A stretch of 64,000 bases of DNA from a bacterium (GTDB lineage Bacteria > BMS3Abin14), in NCBI GenBank assembly GCA_020350725.1, contig CP070719.1:2316516-2380515 (forward strand), read 5' to 3'. Positions within the stretch are counted from its first letter, which is position 1, and every line of letters starts with the position of its first letter. Below are positions 43,934 through 53,027 of the stretch, piece by piece. A program made the position numbers and the translations under genes. The notes below the pieces were generated by a model. The model had not been told where the DNA came from. It saw nothing but the letters and a program-made list of their open reading frames with translations, and ran no database searches.

Positions 43934-44722
43934 ATGCCCGAGCTGCCGGAGGTGGAGACAATCCGTGAGGATTTTCAGGGTAGGTTCCTGGGCAGAAAGA
44001 TCGCCGGGGTTTCGATCGGGAACGAGTCCAGGCTGAGGAGCCCCTTTCCCGAAAACCTCAAGATCCGCCTGACGGGGACGGAATTCACCGGGACCCTCCG
44101 CCACGGGAAATACCTCTTGGCCGGGACAGAAAGGGGAGGATACCTGGTCTTTCATTTCGGTATGACCGGCCGCCTTGATGAGCTGTTCCCGTCCGATCCG
44201 GCGCCCCGTTTCTGCCGGGTGACGATTCGGTTCCAGGACGGTGGAGGGCTCTCCTTCTCGGACATGCGCAGGCTGGGAAGTCTCGCCTGGACGGACGGCG
44301 TCGGAGAATTCCTGCGACTCAAGGACCTCGGTCCGGATGCGATGGATCCGGAACTTGACCCGGACCGGTTCGAAAAGATCTTCGAGCACAGGAGAGCCCT
44401 CCTCAAACCGTCTCTCATGAACCAGACCCTCATTGCCGGTATCGGCAACCTGTACGCCGACGAGATCCTGTTTCAGAACGGCATCCATCCGCGGGTGGGG
44501 ATCCCCGACCTGCCGGCAGGCATTTTCGAGGCCCTCCACGGTTCCATGAGAGACGTCCTGGCCCTGTCCATCCGCCTTCATGCTGATTTTTCCCGGTTCC
44601 CGGACCGCTATCTGCTGTTCGATCGGAGGGCGGGCAGAGGGTGTCCGCACTGCCCGGGGAAACTCGAGGGCAGTCGGATCCAGGGACGGACGGCTGTCTT
44701 CTGCCCCGGCCACCAGGGGTAG
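43934..44722 (+). CDS. mutM: Formamidopyrimidine-DNA glycosylase (Fpg/MutM)
   Basis: Removes 8-oxoguanine and other oxidised purines and nicks the abasic site. Starts with the required MPELPEVETI, where Pro2 is the nucleophile after Met removal and Glu3 the proton donor. LRHGKYLL carries the beta-hairpin Lys, and QTLIAGIGNLYADEILF the helix-two-turn-helix Asn. The C-terminal zinc finger reads GCPHC...FCPGHQG, so the fourth ligand is His instead of the usual Cys (CPxC). It ends shortly after, as in the family. 262 residues. It fits the oxidative-stress defence of the region. Confidence 0.92.
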   Translation: MPELPEVETIREDFQGRFLGRKIAGVSIGNESRLRSPFPENLKIRLTGTEFTGTLRHGKYLLAGTERGGYLVFHFGMTGRLDELFPSDPAPRFCRVTIRFQDGGGLSFSDMRRLGSLAWTDGVGEFLRLKDLGPDAMDPELDPDRFEKIFEHRRALLKPSLMNQTLIAGIGNLYADEILFQNGIHPRVGIPDLPAGIFEALHGSMRDVLALSIRLHADFSRFPDRYLLFDRRAGRGCPHCPGKLEGSRIQGRTAVFCPGHQG

Positions 44723-45047
44723 AAATCAGGGCAGGTCCTCGAGTTTCGATGGTCCGGACTGCCCAATGTCCCCTTGTGAGTATTTGTCGGATTTTGTCCC
44801 GGTGTTTCCTCTCACCTATACTTTTCACCACCGAGGGTTGTGAAATGGACCGTCCCTTTGCGGTAACATATTGCCTATTTTCGGGAAACGGATGGCCGGT
44901 TTTGACCTCCGTCGTTTGAAAAACCATTTGATATCAATGCCCTCCATGAGGGCACGGGAATTGCTTATGTGACTTCTGCCTAACTCTGGCGATATTGTCA
45001 GTTGTGTCGGTCCGGTTGACCGGCACGGGTTTTCAAGGGGGTGTGTG
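44723..45047. other. Intergenic region with a small hairpin
   Basis: No gene seen. TGCCCTC (44938) and GAGGGCA (44948-44954) form a perfect 7-bp stem with a 3-base loop, about 95 bases before the CHRD-like gene; not followed by T residues. Role unknown. Confidence 0.5.
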
Positions 45048-46166
45048 ATGAAGGGGAGAATGTCGGTACTGGTTTTGGCTGTCCTGATCCTGGGCCTTGT
45101 CATCGTGCCCGGTTTTACCGCCGATTCGGATGACCCGGGTGAAAATTCCCGGACCTACGGCTGCGGGGCCAAAAAGGGAGGGGACAGCAGGTTGAGCGGC
45201 AGCAGGATCAGCCACCTGTACTTTAGACAGGCGGAGGTCTCCGATGGCGTGGATTGCCCCAGAGCGTGGGCCAAAATGGCCTATACGATCTGCGGCGAAC
45301 CGTCGCGATTCGTCTTCAAGGGAAGCGGCCTCGAGTGTAATTCAGAGTATGAGCTCGTCTTTGCAGACGATGTGGCCGACGGTGCGGGTACGCCGGAAAC
45401 GGTGTTATTCAGCGTTGGCGCCGCATCCTCCGACTATGGCGGAAATATCTATATCAAGGGATCCTTCCCCCCGGTGGACCTGTCGGAGATCTCTTTCTCC
45501 CTTATCCATGCCGGCGGTGTGGACGACATGGTCCATGACGAGATGGATGTCGTCCTCGTTGGAGAGGAGGCCATTTCCTATGCACTGACCTGTCCCGATC
45601 TGGGCCTGTGCGATCTGGAGATCTTCTCCGCTGATCTGGCCGGCGTGGAGTCCACACCAGGCGGCACTGTGGAGCCCCTGGACAGTGGAGAGGCCACAGG
45701 AAAGGCGATCTTCGCCGTCGGTCCCTGGAGCGACAGGATCTACTACAAGCTGGTGGCGGACAACGCCGGGACGGTGATCGCCGCCAGCATCGTGGCAGGC
45801 GGGGATCCGTCCGGTGTGGAACTGGTCCCGATCTATCCGTCCGAAAGGGAGATCGACCTTCACGGTCACGATCTCATCGCCCTGGGCGTCATCGATGCCG
45901 ACGACAGCCTCAACCAGTCCGTCCTGGGGACAACCGACACCATCGGCTCATTGATCGGGGAGGTCAACACCGGTACGACCTATGTCAGTCTGATCACGGA
46001 GGGAGATCCAGGAGACGAACTGCGGGGCGACATCCTACCGGCAGACTGCAGCGCACTGATGGAACTGTGGAACCTCCATGTCGATCTCTGGGATTGGGGC
46101 TGCGGTAACCGCTGGGATCATGACCGCGGTGGAGATGGCACGAAAAATTGCGGTGACTGTTTCTAA
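45048..46166 (+). CDS. Secreted protein with CHRD-like C-terminal region
   Basis: 372 residues. Signal peptide VLVLAVLILGLVIVPGFTAD. The N-terminal half has paired cysteines (YGCGAKK, DCPRAWAKMAYTICGEPS, GLECN) and reads like a beta-sandwich. The second half shows GKAIFAVGPWSDRIYYKLVA, IYPSEREIDLHGHDLIALG and TTYVSLITEGDPGDELRGDI, the pattern of CHRD domains, a beta fold first found in chordin whose bacterial role is unknown. The C-terminus is Trp/Cys-rich (DWGCGNRWDHDRGG, NCGDCF) and may bind metal or form disulfides. It stands alone between a long leader and a strong terminator, suggesting high expression. Confidence 0.72.
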   Translation: MKGRMSVLVLAVLILGLVIVPGFTADSDDPGENSRTYGCGAKKGGDSRLSGSRISHLYFRQAEVSDGVDCPRAWAKMAYTICGEPSRFVFKGSGLECNSEYELVFADDVADGAGTPETVLFSVGAASSDYGGNIYIKGSFPPVDLSEISFSLIHAGGVDDMVHDEMDVVLVGEEAISYALTCPDLGLCDLEIFSADLAGVESTPGGTVEPLDSGEATGKAIFAVGPWSDRIYYKLVADNAGTVIAASIVAGGDPSGVELVPIYPSEREIDLHGHDLIALGVIDADDSLNQSVLGTTDTIGSLIGEVNTGTTYVSLITEGDPGDELRGDILPADCSALMELWNLHVDLWDWGCGNRWDHDRGGDGTKNCGDCF

Positions 46167-46218
46167 AGCAGCGCGGGCAGCAGGCAGATAACACTGTCGA
46201 CAGCCGAGCATCTCTTAC

Positions 46219-46260
46219 CCGAGGGCGGGACCGATCACGGTTTCGCCCTCGGTTTTTTTT
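46219..46260 (+). terminator. Intrinsic terminator of the CHRD-like gene
   Basis: CCGAGGGCG (46219-46227) pairs with CGCCCTCGG (46244-46252) and is followed by eight T residues (46253-46260). The loop contains a further CCG/CGG pair. Confidence 0.93.
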
Positions 46261-46365
46261 GCCTGTCCGGATGTTGTCGCGGATTGGCCGAGAATTGAGT
46301 TGAGGTTTCAAAGCGGGACCGATAATATGCCTCACTGAATCCATTGGAAAGGGGGAGGAGTCGGG

Positions 46366-47040
46366 ATGAGAAAGACTATTTTCGATCTGTTTGCCAAGTC
46401 GCCCTTCGGTCCCCTCCAGGACCACATGCGCAAGGTGATGGAATGCGTTCGGCTGGTGCCGGAGCTTTTTCAGGCCCTGGAGAAGGAGGACGAGGAAAAG
46501 TTCGAATATCTGGTCGAACAGATAAAGAAAGCCGAGCACGAGGCCGACGTGATCAAGAACCACATCCGGGGCGACCTGCCCAAGACCATCTTCACGCCCG
46601 TCGACCGAACGGACCTGCTTGACATCCTCCGGTTCCAGGACCGGATCAGTGACGTGGCCGAGGACGTGGGCGTTCTTCTGAGCATGCGCCATCTTCCCTT
46701 CCCCGAGAAGATCCGCAAGCAGTTCTGGGACTTTATGGAGCAGGTCATGGCCACCGTCGAACAGTTCAGCAGGATCAGCGAGGAACTCGACGAGCTGATG
46801 GAGGCGTCCTTTGGCGGCGCCGAGGCGGGCAAGGTTACCGAGATGATAGACAACCTCGGCCAGGAGGAGCACAAGGCCGACGTCAAACAGTACCAACTCG
46901 TCAAGAACATCCTTACCCTCGAGGATGAGATCGGTTCAGTCAACGTGATCCTGTGGATGAAGGTCCTCGAGGCGGTGGGGAACATTGCCAACGGAGCCGA
47001 AAAGACGGGCAACCGCATCCGCATGTTCATCTTCAAATAG
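46366..47040 (+). CDS. DUF47 (PhoU-like) protein, TIGR00153 family
   Basis: 224 residues, all-helical, with PhoU-like acidic metal-binding motifs: EEDEKFEY-like EKFEYLVEQIKKAEHEADVIK, ILRFQDRISDVAEDVG and LGQEEHKADVKQYQLVK. The family is encoded with Pit phosphate permeases and is thought to regulate them or phosphate homeostasis. The stop is 9 bases before the permease start, confirming the pair. Confidence 0.93.
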   Translation: MRKTIFDLFAKSPFGPLQDHMRKVMECVRLVPELFQALEKEDEEKFEYLVEQIKKAEHEADVIKNHIRGDLPKTIFTPVDRTDLLDILRFQDRISDVAEDVGVLLSMRHLPFPEKIRKQFWDFMEQVMATVEQFSRISEELDELMEASFGGAEAGKVTEMIDNLGQEEHKADVKQYQLVKNILTLEDEIGSVNVILWMKVLEAVGNIANGAEKTGNRIRMFIFK

Positions 47041-47049
47041 GGCGGTTTC

Positions 47050-48303
47050 ATGCTCGATCTGAATATCTGGGTTCTCTGGGTCAGCGCGGCCACCTGTGCA
47101 TACATGGCCTGGAACATCGGAGCCAACGATGTCGCCAACGCCATGGGGACCTCCGTTGGATCCCACGCGATCAACCTCAGGCAGGCTGTCCTCCTGGCCG
47201 CCGTCTTCGAGTTTGCCGGGGCGTTCCTGGTCGGAGGCCACGTAACGAACACCGTCCGGAAGGGGATCGTTTCCCCCGACGTATTCGCCGACAATCCGGA
47301 GGTGTTTATCCTGGGAATGATGGCGGCATTGCTGGCCTCGGGGATCTGGCTCAACCTGTCCACCTTTCTCGGTCTTCCCGTTTCCACCACGCACAGCATC
47401 GTCGGCTCCATCGTCGGTTTCGGTCTCCTGGTGGGGGGGCTGACGGCCATCAAGTGGGGCAAGCTCGGATCCATCGTCCTGAGCTGGTTCGTATCTCCCC
47501 TGTGCGGCGGACTGGTGGGGTTCCTCACCTTTCTTCTGGTCAAGAGGACCGTTCTGGCGGCGTGGAACCCGGTCAGAGCGGCCAACCGGGTTGTCCCCAT
47601 CCTGCTTTTTCCAGTGATCTCGGTTCTCGTCCTTTCCATGATCTACAAGGGCCTGAAAAACATCAACCTGGACGTCCCTTTCAAACAGGCGCTCCTCATC
47701 GCCATTGGCTGCGGCCTTGCCGCCTATCTTGTCATGCGTCTTTTCCTCGCCCGCAAGTTCTCCGACCGTCCCAGCAGGAGAAAGGACGCCTTCGACCAGG
47801 TGGAGGGGATCTTCGCCTACCTCCAGGTGGGGACCGCCTGTTACGTCGCCTTTGCCCACGGAGCCAACGACGTGGCAAACGCCATCGGTCCCTTCGCCGC
47901 CATAGTTTCCGTCTTTCAAAGCGGAAGCGTCGAGATGAAGGTGGGTGTTCCCGTCTGGATCCTTGCCCTGGGAGGGCTGGGGATAGTCGTCGGTCTGGCC
48001 ACCTGGGGGTACAGGGTCATCGAGACCATCGGTAAGAAGATCACCATTATCACCCCCTCCCGGGGATTCTCGGCCGAATTCGCCACCGCAACCACGGTGC
48101 TGGTCTGTTCCAAGCTGGGCCTTCCCGTCTCGACCAGCCACACCCTCGTCGGGAGCGTGATCGGTGTCGGGATGGCCAGGGGGCTGGCGGCCCTTAACCT
48201 GAGGGTTATCCGAAACATCGTCAATTCCTGGCTGATCACGGTACCGGCTACCGCTCTCTTCACTGTGCTCGTCTTTACCGTGCTCAGGCTCATCGTCCTC
48301 TAG
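47050..48303 (+). CDS. pit: PiT-family inorganic phosphate transporter
   Basis: 417 residues, about ten membrane segments, inverted two-fold repeat. Both PiT signatures are present: NIGANDVANAMGTSVGSHAI near residue 22 and AHGANDVANAIGPFAAI near 275, with the paired GLPVSTTHSIVGSIVG and GLPVSTSHTLVGSVIG. It imports phosphate (or metal phosphate) with protons or sodium. Follows the DUF47 regulator gene; DUF445 follows 12 bases later, so the three form one operon. Confidence 0.95.
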   Translation: MLDLNIWVLWVSAATCAYMAWNIGANDVANAMGTSVGSHAINLRQAVLLAAVFEFAGAFLVGGHVTNTVRKGIVSPDVFADNPEVFILGMMAALLASGIWLNLSTFLGLPVSTTHSIVGSIVGFGLLVGGLTAIKWGKLGSIVLSWFVSPLCGGLVGFLTFLLVKRTVLAAWNPVRAANRVVPILLFPVISVLVLSMIYKGLKNINLDVPFKQALLIAIGCGLAAYLVMRLFLARKFSDRPSRRKDAFDQVEGIFAYLQVGTACYVAFAHGANDVANAIGPFAAIVSVFQSGSVEMKVGVPVWILALGGLGIVVGLATWGYRVIETIGKKITIITPSRGFSAEFATATTVLVCSKLGLPVSTSHTLVGSVIGVGMARGLAALNLRVIRNIVNSWLITVPATALFTVLVFTVLRLIVL

Positions 48304-48315
48304 AAACCGAATCCC

Positions 48316-48927
48316 ATGGCGGAATGGGTTTATTTTCTCATCTTCCCCTCCGTCGGCGCCCTGGTCGGCTGGTTCACTAACTGGCTGGCCATCAGGATGC
48401 TCTTCCGGCCCCGAAGGCCGGTGAGGATCCTCTGCTTCACCCTGCAGGGAGTGATTCCCCGCCGGCATGCGGACCTGGCCGGCAGAGTGGCCGAAACGGT
48501 GGAGAGTTCCCTCCTCACCCAGGAGGACCTGGAGGCGGCCATGACCGGCGTGAGGTGGGAGGATGAGGTCAGAAGGCTCATCGCCAGGATCCTTGACGAA
48601 AAGGGGCCGGGCATCTTCCTGGTGATGATCCCCGGCATTGCCCAGGCCTGGTCCAATGTGGTGATCCCCACCCTTCAGGATGTCCTGGGAAAGGAGATCA
48701 ACCGTCTGATTGTCAGAAGCCAATCCGCCGTCATCAACAAGCTCAGGACCTCCGTGGATGTGAAGGGAATTGTCCGGGACAAGGTCGAGCAGTTCGAGGT
48801 CGAGGCCCTCGAGGGGCTGATACGGGGCATTGCCAGAACCGAGTTCGGGCACATCCAGGTCGTCGGGGCCCTGACGGGAGCGGCCATCGGCATTGTCCAG
48901 GGACTGATCCTTCTTTTCACCACCTAG
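48316..48927 (+). CDS. DUF445-family membrane-anchored protein
   Basis: 203 residues. The N-terminal helix carries the family motif SVGALVGWFTNWLAIRMLF, followed by GVIPRRHADLAGRVAETVE; a long helical middle; and a C-terminal helix GALTGAAIGIVQGLILLF. Proteins of this family (YheB-like, related to UPF0754) are inner-membrane tethered with both ends hydrophobic; function unknown. It follows pit after 12 bases. Confidence 0.87.
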   Translation: MAEWVYFLIFPSVGALVGWFTNWLAIRMLFRPRRPVRILCFTLQGVIPRRHADLAGRVAETVESSLLTQEDLEAAMTGVRWEDEVRRLIARILDEKGPGIFLVMIPGIAQAWSNVVIPTLQDVLGKEINRLIVRSQSAVINKLRTSVDVKGIVRDKVEQFEVEALEGLIRGIARTEFGHIQVVGALTGAAIGIVQGLILLFTT

Positions 48928-49411
48928 AAGCTCCCTGGGACGCTGTGGTCCTTGATCGGGGTCGGTAAGGGATATCCCCCGGTATTCTTTGCCCACCATC
49001 CCCGGCGCTGTGCGTTGGAGCGCCGCGGCGGGTTTTGATGCTGAACTGGCAATTCAGGGACCGAGAAACCGGTTTGAGCCCCAATCGACATGCATGAGAG
49101 CAGCAGCGAAAACCGGCCCATTCAATGCCTGGGCGGAAGCAACGGGTGGTACGACTTCGATTGGATGTGGCCGATCAGAGGGGCCATGGACCGCCTTTGG
49201 GGAGGGCCTGCTGGTACAGGGTGTATCCCTCTCATTGTCCGGTTTTTTACGGGATGTTCCGCGGCATCATGCAGAACATCCAACGGAAGGGTAATTGATT
49301 CCGGTACCTCTGCATTTGATCCTCTCCCCTTCACTTTGCCTTTAAACTATCCGTTACGGATTCGTGAACACTGTCTGATTCGATGGTTGCTCTATGAGGG
49401 TGATGAGGTAA
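48928..49411. other. 480-base gap without recognised gene
   Basis: Between the phosphate operon and the two-component system. A plus-strand frame of ~120 codons spans it but has no motif or ribosome-binding site. GGCGCT...AGCGCC near 48995-49015 could form a short hairpin. Nothing else identified. Confidence 0.4.
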
Positions 49412-50143
49412 ATGGCCGGTACAACATCCAGGAAAGTCCTCCTCGTCGAGGATGACAGGGATATCTCGCACCTGGTGAAACTTCACCTCCAGGACGCGGG
49501 ATACCATGTGAGTCTGGCCGAGGACGGCAATACCGGCCTGAATCTGGCCCAGTCCGGAAATTTCGGCCTGATCATCCTCGACCTCATGCTGCCCGACATG
49601 GACGGCCTCGATCTCTGCAGGGCTTTGAGAGCCGCCTCCAACTTCACCCCCATCCTCATGCTGACGGCCAAGTCCTCAGAAGTTGACCGGGTTCTGGGTC
49701 TCGAGATGGGAGCGGATGATTACCTGATCAAGCCCTTCAGCGTCCGGGAGCTGGTGGCCAGGGTCAAGGCGATCTTCCGCAGGGCGGGTATGGAGGGCGC
49801 TATGGGAGATCGCGGAGATCTCGTCTCGCGGGGGGATCTCGTCATCGACACCGCTCGGAGAAAGGTGACCCTGAAAGGCCGGTCGGTGAGCCTGACGGCC
49901 AAGGAGTTCGACCTTCTCCTTCACTTTGCCGCCCACCCGGGAAGGGTCTACACGAGGGCTCAGCTGCTCGACCAGGTCTGGGGTTATGGATACGAGGGTT
50001 ACGAACACACGGTCAACTCCCACATCAACCGGTTAAGGGGCAAGATAGAGGCCGACCCGGCCAAACCGGGTTTCATCCTCACGGTCTGGGGTGTGGGCTA
50101 CAAGTTCGCCGACAGGGAAGACCTGGAGCAGGACGCGGGATGA
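49412..50143 (+). CDS. OmpR/PhoB-family response regulator
   Basis: 243 residues. Receiver domain with acidic pocket LLVEDDRDIS, phosphoacceptor Asp in LIILDLMLPDMDGLDL near residue 56, switch Thr in LMLTAKSS and Lys in YLIKPFSVREL. Winged-helix DNA-binding domain from ~140: VSLTAKEFDLLLHFAAHPGR and HTVNSHINRLRGKIEADP. It overlaps the kinase gene by four bases (ATGA). The phosphate transporter lies 480 bases upstream on the same strand, so phosphate sensing is possible, but nothing in the sequence proves it. Confidence 0.94.
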   Translation: MAGTTSRKVLLVEDDRDISHLVKLHLQDAGYHVSLAEDGNTGLNLAQSGNFGLIILDLMLPDMDGLDLCRALRAASNFTPILMLTAKSSEVDRVLGLEMGADDYLIKPFSVRELVARVKAIFRRAGMEGAMGDRGDLVSRGDLVIDTARRKVTLKGRSVSLTAKEFDLLLHFAAHPGRVYTRAQLLDQVWGYGYEGYEHTVNSHINRLRGKIEADPAKPGFILTVWGVGYKFADREDLEQDAG

Positions 50144-51615
50144 TCCGAACCATCCACGGCAGGTTGACGGCCCTCATGCTGGGGCTGTTCTATCTGGCGG
50201 GATTCTTCTTTATCCTGCTCGTCCTCTTCTCCAACCGCATGTACTTCCGCGAGGCCAGCCAGAAGCTCAACCGGAACATCGCTAAGCAGATCGTCTCCAA
50301 ACAGGACCTGCTCAGGGACGGTCAGGTCAACCATGAGAGCCTGTCGCTGATCTATCGGGATCTTCTGGCGGTGAATCCCACCATTACCGTCTACATCCTC
50401 GACCTGTATGGACACATTCTGTCTTCGTCCGTCGAGCTGAGTTCCCTTCAGCAGGATCATGTGTCCATGGAACCCTTGATCCGGTTCGCCGGCGGGGAGG
50501 AAGCCTTTCCTATCCTGGGAGACGATCCGGCGGACCCGGACCGGCGCAAGGTCTTCTCCGCCTGCGCCATCCCCATTGAGGGGCCTCCTGAAGGATACCT
50601 CTACATCACCCTTGGAGAAGGGGAGCACGAGTCCATATCGAGGATGCTCACCGGCAGCCACATCGCCCGGTTGAGCATCTTCGCCGTCCTGTCAGGTATA
50701 GTCCTGGTGTCCCTGGTGGGCCTGCTGCTGTTCCGTCATCTCACCCGCAGGCTTCGTCTTCTGACCAGGGAAGTCGAGGCCTTCAAGGAGGGGGATTTTT
50801 CGGAGCCCGAGACGATCGTCGATGACAGTACCGAGGGGTCGGGTGACGAGATCGATCAGCTGCACCGCATGTTCCACGAAATGGCCCTGAGAATTGGCGC
50901 CCAGGTCAGGGAGCTGAAGGACTCCGACACCCTGCGTCGCGAGCTGATCACCAACATATCCCACGATCTGCGGACGCCCCTGACCTCCCTCCAGGGATAT
51001 CTGGAGACACTGGCCATGAAGGCGGATCTGGCAGACGAGGAACGCCACCGGTATATGGACACCGCCATCCGGCACAGCAACCGCCTGAGGCAGCTGGTTG
51101 CAGACCTGTTTGAGCTGGCTAAACTGGATGCAGGGGAGGTCCGTTATCATCCGGAGCCCTTCTCACTGTCGGAGCTGATCCTTGACATCCTCCAGAAGTA
51201 CGAACTCAGGGCGGAAGAGAAGGGAGTCCGCCTCAATTCGGATTTCAGCGCCCACCTCCCCTTTGTGAAAGCGGATATCGGCCTCGTGGAGCGCGCCCTG
51301 GAGAACCTTCTGCGAAACGCCCTGCAGTATACATCGGCGGGTGGGTCGGTGACGGTGTCGATCGGCCAGCAGGAGGAGACTCTGGTTGTCCGGGTCAAGG
51401 ACACCGGAGTCGGGATCTCCGAACAGGATATTCCGTACATCTTTGACCGGTACTATCGGTCGAAGGAGACCGAGGACCATCATGCTGAAGGGACCGGTCT
51501 CGGCCTTGCCATAACCAAGAGGATCATCGAGTTGCACGGTCGATCCATAGAGGTTCGAAGTACAGCCGGTGAGGGATCCGTCTTCAGCTTCAGCCTTCCT
51601 GTGTCAACGGCCTAG
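50140..51615 (+). CDS. Membrane sensor histidine kinase
   Basis: 491 residues. Two membrane helices (LTALMLGLFYLAGFFFILLV and a second near 190, FAVLSGIVLVSLVGLLLF) bracket a ~150-residue periplasmic sensor region. Then HAMP, dimerisation domain with phosphoacceptor NISHDLRTPLTSLQGYLETL, N-box ALENLLRNALQYTS, G1 VKDTGVGISEQDIPYIFDRY and G2 GTGLGLAITKRI. Partner of the preceding regulator by overlap. The periplasmic domain has no motif I recognise, so the signal is unknown. Confidence 0.94.
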   Translation: MIRTIHGRLTALMLGLFYLAGFFFILLVLFSNRMYFREASQKLNRNIAKQIVSKQDLLRDGQVNHESLSLIYRDLLAVNPTITVYILDLYGHILSSSVELSSLQQDHVSMEPLIRFAGGEEAFPILGDDPADPDRRKVFSACAIPIEGPPEGYLYITLGEGEHESISRMLTGSHIARLSIFAVLSGIVLVSLVGLLLFRHLTRRLRLLTREVEAFKEGDFSEPETIVDDSTEGSGDEIDQLHRMFHEMALRIGAQVRELKDSDTLRRELITNISHDLRTPLTSLQGYLETLAMKADLADEERHRYMDTAIRHSNRLRQLVADLFELAKLDAGEVRYHPEPFSLSELILDILQKYELRAEEKGVRLNSDFSAHLPFVKADIGLVERALENLLRNALQYTSAGGSVTVSIGQQEETLVVRVKDTGVGISEQDIPYIFDRYYRSKETEDHHAEGTGLGLAITKRIIELHGRSIEVRSTAGEGSVFSFSLPVSTA

Positions 51616-51798
51616 GATGACGGTTCCTCGCCGGGGCATGTCTTCCCATCAGGATGGAGAGGAAGCCTTGGACTGCCCGGTCAGCCGGGTCGACGGGGGG
51701 GGGTGATCCATCTACCCGTTTACATCAATGGGGTAGCCGGGATGCTCACAGCCGTTCCCAGGTGATTGAGATGACAGGGAGGCCCGGGAAGGAGGTTT

Positions 51799-52251
51799 TT
51801 AACGGTCCTGGAGGTAGGCTCTGACCGTTGATGTCACGAGGTCGGTAACGGCCCGCTCGTCCTCCAGGAGCTGCCAGACCTCCTCGATGTTCCTGTAACG
51901 GGCGTCCCGCCCGTTATTTCTGTCCACAACGATGACCGTGTTGTAGAAGAAATCGTAGTCCGTCTCGTAGTGCCTGTTCTCCTCCTCCTCGAGATTAACG
52001 ACCCGGAAAACAAGTTCGCCCGACCTGAGTGGATCGGGAAAGTGATTCTCGAGGATCCCGGTGATCATCTTTTCGAGCTTGTAGCACTCCTCACAGCGGA
52101 ACCTCCTGTGGAACTGGTACACGATGACTCCGTCATCGGGGAGTCCCCCGGCCAGGGCCGTTCCCGGATCCAAGGGTGCCGTTCCCGGCCAGGGGAGGGC
52201 AGAGTACAGAAAAAGGGTGATGGCCAGGCCTTTCGCAAGCCTCATGCTCAT
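51799..52251 (-). CDS. ArsF-like thioredoxin-fold protein 1
   Basis: 150 residues with an N-terminal signal peptide. The core VIVYQFHRRFRCEECYKLEK has a CEEC redox pair in a thioredoxin-like setting, followed by FRVVNLEEEENRHYETDYDF and VIVVDRNNGRDARYRNIEEV. This matches the small family named after a nitroreductase subunit (ArsF); the enzymatic role of most members is unproven. Periplasmic location suggests thiol-disulfide exchange or metal binding. A paralogue lies 160 bases away on the same strand. Confidence 0.72.
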   Translation of the reverse strand: MSMRLAKGLAITLFLYSALPWPGTAPLDPGTALAGGLPDDGVIVYQFHRRFRCEECYKLEKMITGILENHFPDPLRSGELVFRVVNLEEEENRHYETDYDFFYNTVIVVDRNNGRDARYRNIEEVWQLLEDERAVTDLVTSTVRAYLQDR

Positions 52252-52414
52252 ATCATTCGATCTCCATGATGCGTCCTTTGGGTCATGGTCTCATAGTAAT
52301 CATCCCGGACCAAATGTCTAGTAACTCGATAGGGGAACGCCTGAACGATTGTGCCTCGGATTTACTGCAAAGGGCGGGTTGCGGTCTGTTCCGGCGGGAG
52401 AGGACAGGAGGGGG

Positions 52415-52897
52415 TCAGCTTCCCCGCAGAAAGGGGGAGATCTCATCAAGGAGATGCTTGATGGTGGCCTCACGATCGGTGTAGATATCCCATATTTTTT
52501 CGAGGTTCTTGAACCTCAGGGCCTTTCCCGATTTCCTTTCCACGACGATGACCGAGTTGAACAGGATGTCGAATTCATCGATATAGCGTCTGTTTTCGGC
52601 GTCGTCCAGATTGACCACGCAGACAGCCAGCCGACCGCTGCCGAGGTGGGAGGAAAAGTATCTGTCGAAGGTCTCGTGGAGGGTCGATTCCACAATCAGG
52701 CAGGAAGGGCATCGAAATTTCCGGTGGAAATAGTAGACGACCACCTGGTCGTCGGTAAGGATGCCACGGCATCCGTCGGTGATCTCCCCGGCGGGGTCGG
52801 CGTGGGAGCCGCCGGGGACCAGGAGGCCCGCACCGACTGCGGCTGCCACCAGGACCAGCCCGGTTATTAAAGGAAAAAAAGGGAATCTTCTGCTCAT
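52415..52897 (-). CDS. ArsF-like thioredoxin-fold protein 2
   Basis: 160 residues, paralogue of the neighbour at 51799-52251. N-terminal membrane anchor or signal (FFPLITGLVLVAAAVGAGLL), then VVVYYFHRKFRCPSCLIVES with a CPSC pair, LAVCVVNLDDAENRRYIDEF and VIVVERKSGKALRFKNLEKI. ATG at 52897 is chosen because GAGGAG precedes it and the signal peptide begins there; the longer open frame to 53095 is repeat DNA. The two differ in their redox dipeptide (EE versus PS), so redox potential probably differs. Confidence 0.72.
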   Translation of the reverse strand: MSRRFPFFPLITGLVLVAAAVGAGLLVPGGSHADPAGEITDGCRGILTDDQVVVYYFHRKFRCPSCLIVESTLHETFDRYFSSHLGSGRLAVCVVNLDDAENRRYIDEFDILFNSVIVVERKSGKALRFKNLEKIWDIYTDREATIKHLLDEISPFLRGS

Positions 52898-53027
52898 TGC
52901 TTTCGCATTCTCCTCAAGGAAGAGATCGGGGACAACGGGCAATACCATACAGTAAACCGGGGAAAGTTTCCAGAGGGAGGGAGAAAACAGTAAAAAGGGA
53001 AAAGGGGAAAGGGGAAAGGGGGAGAAA

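Noticed and set aside
46936..48999. 687-codon minus-strand frame over pit and DUF445
   Set aside because: Composition is Asp/Gly/Pro/His-rich, typical of antisense translation of membrane-protein genes; it lies opposite well-supported genes.
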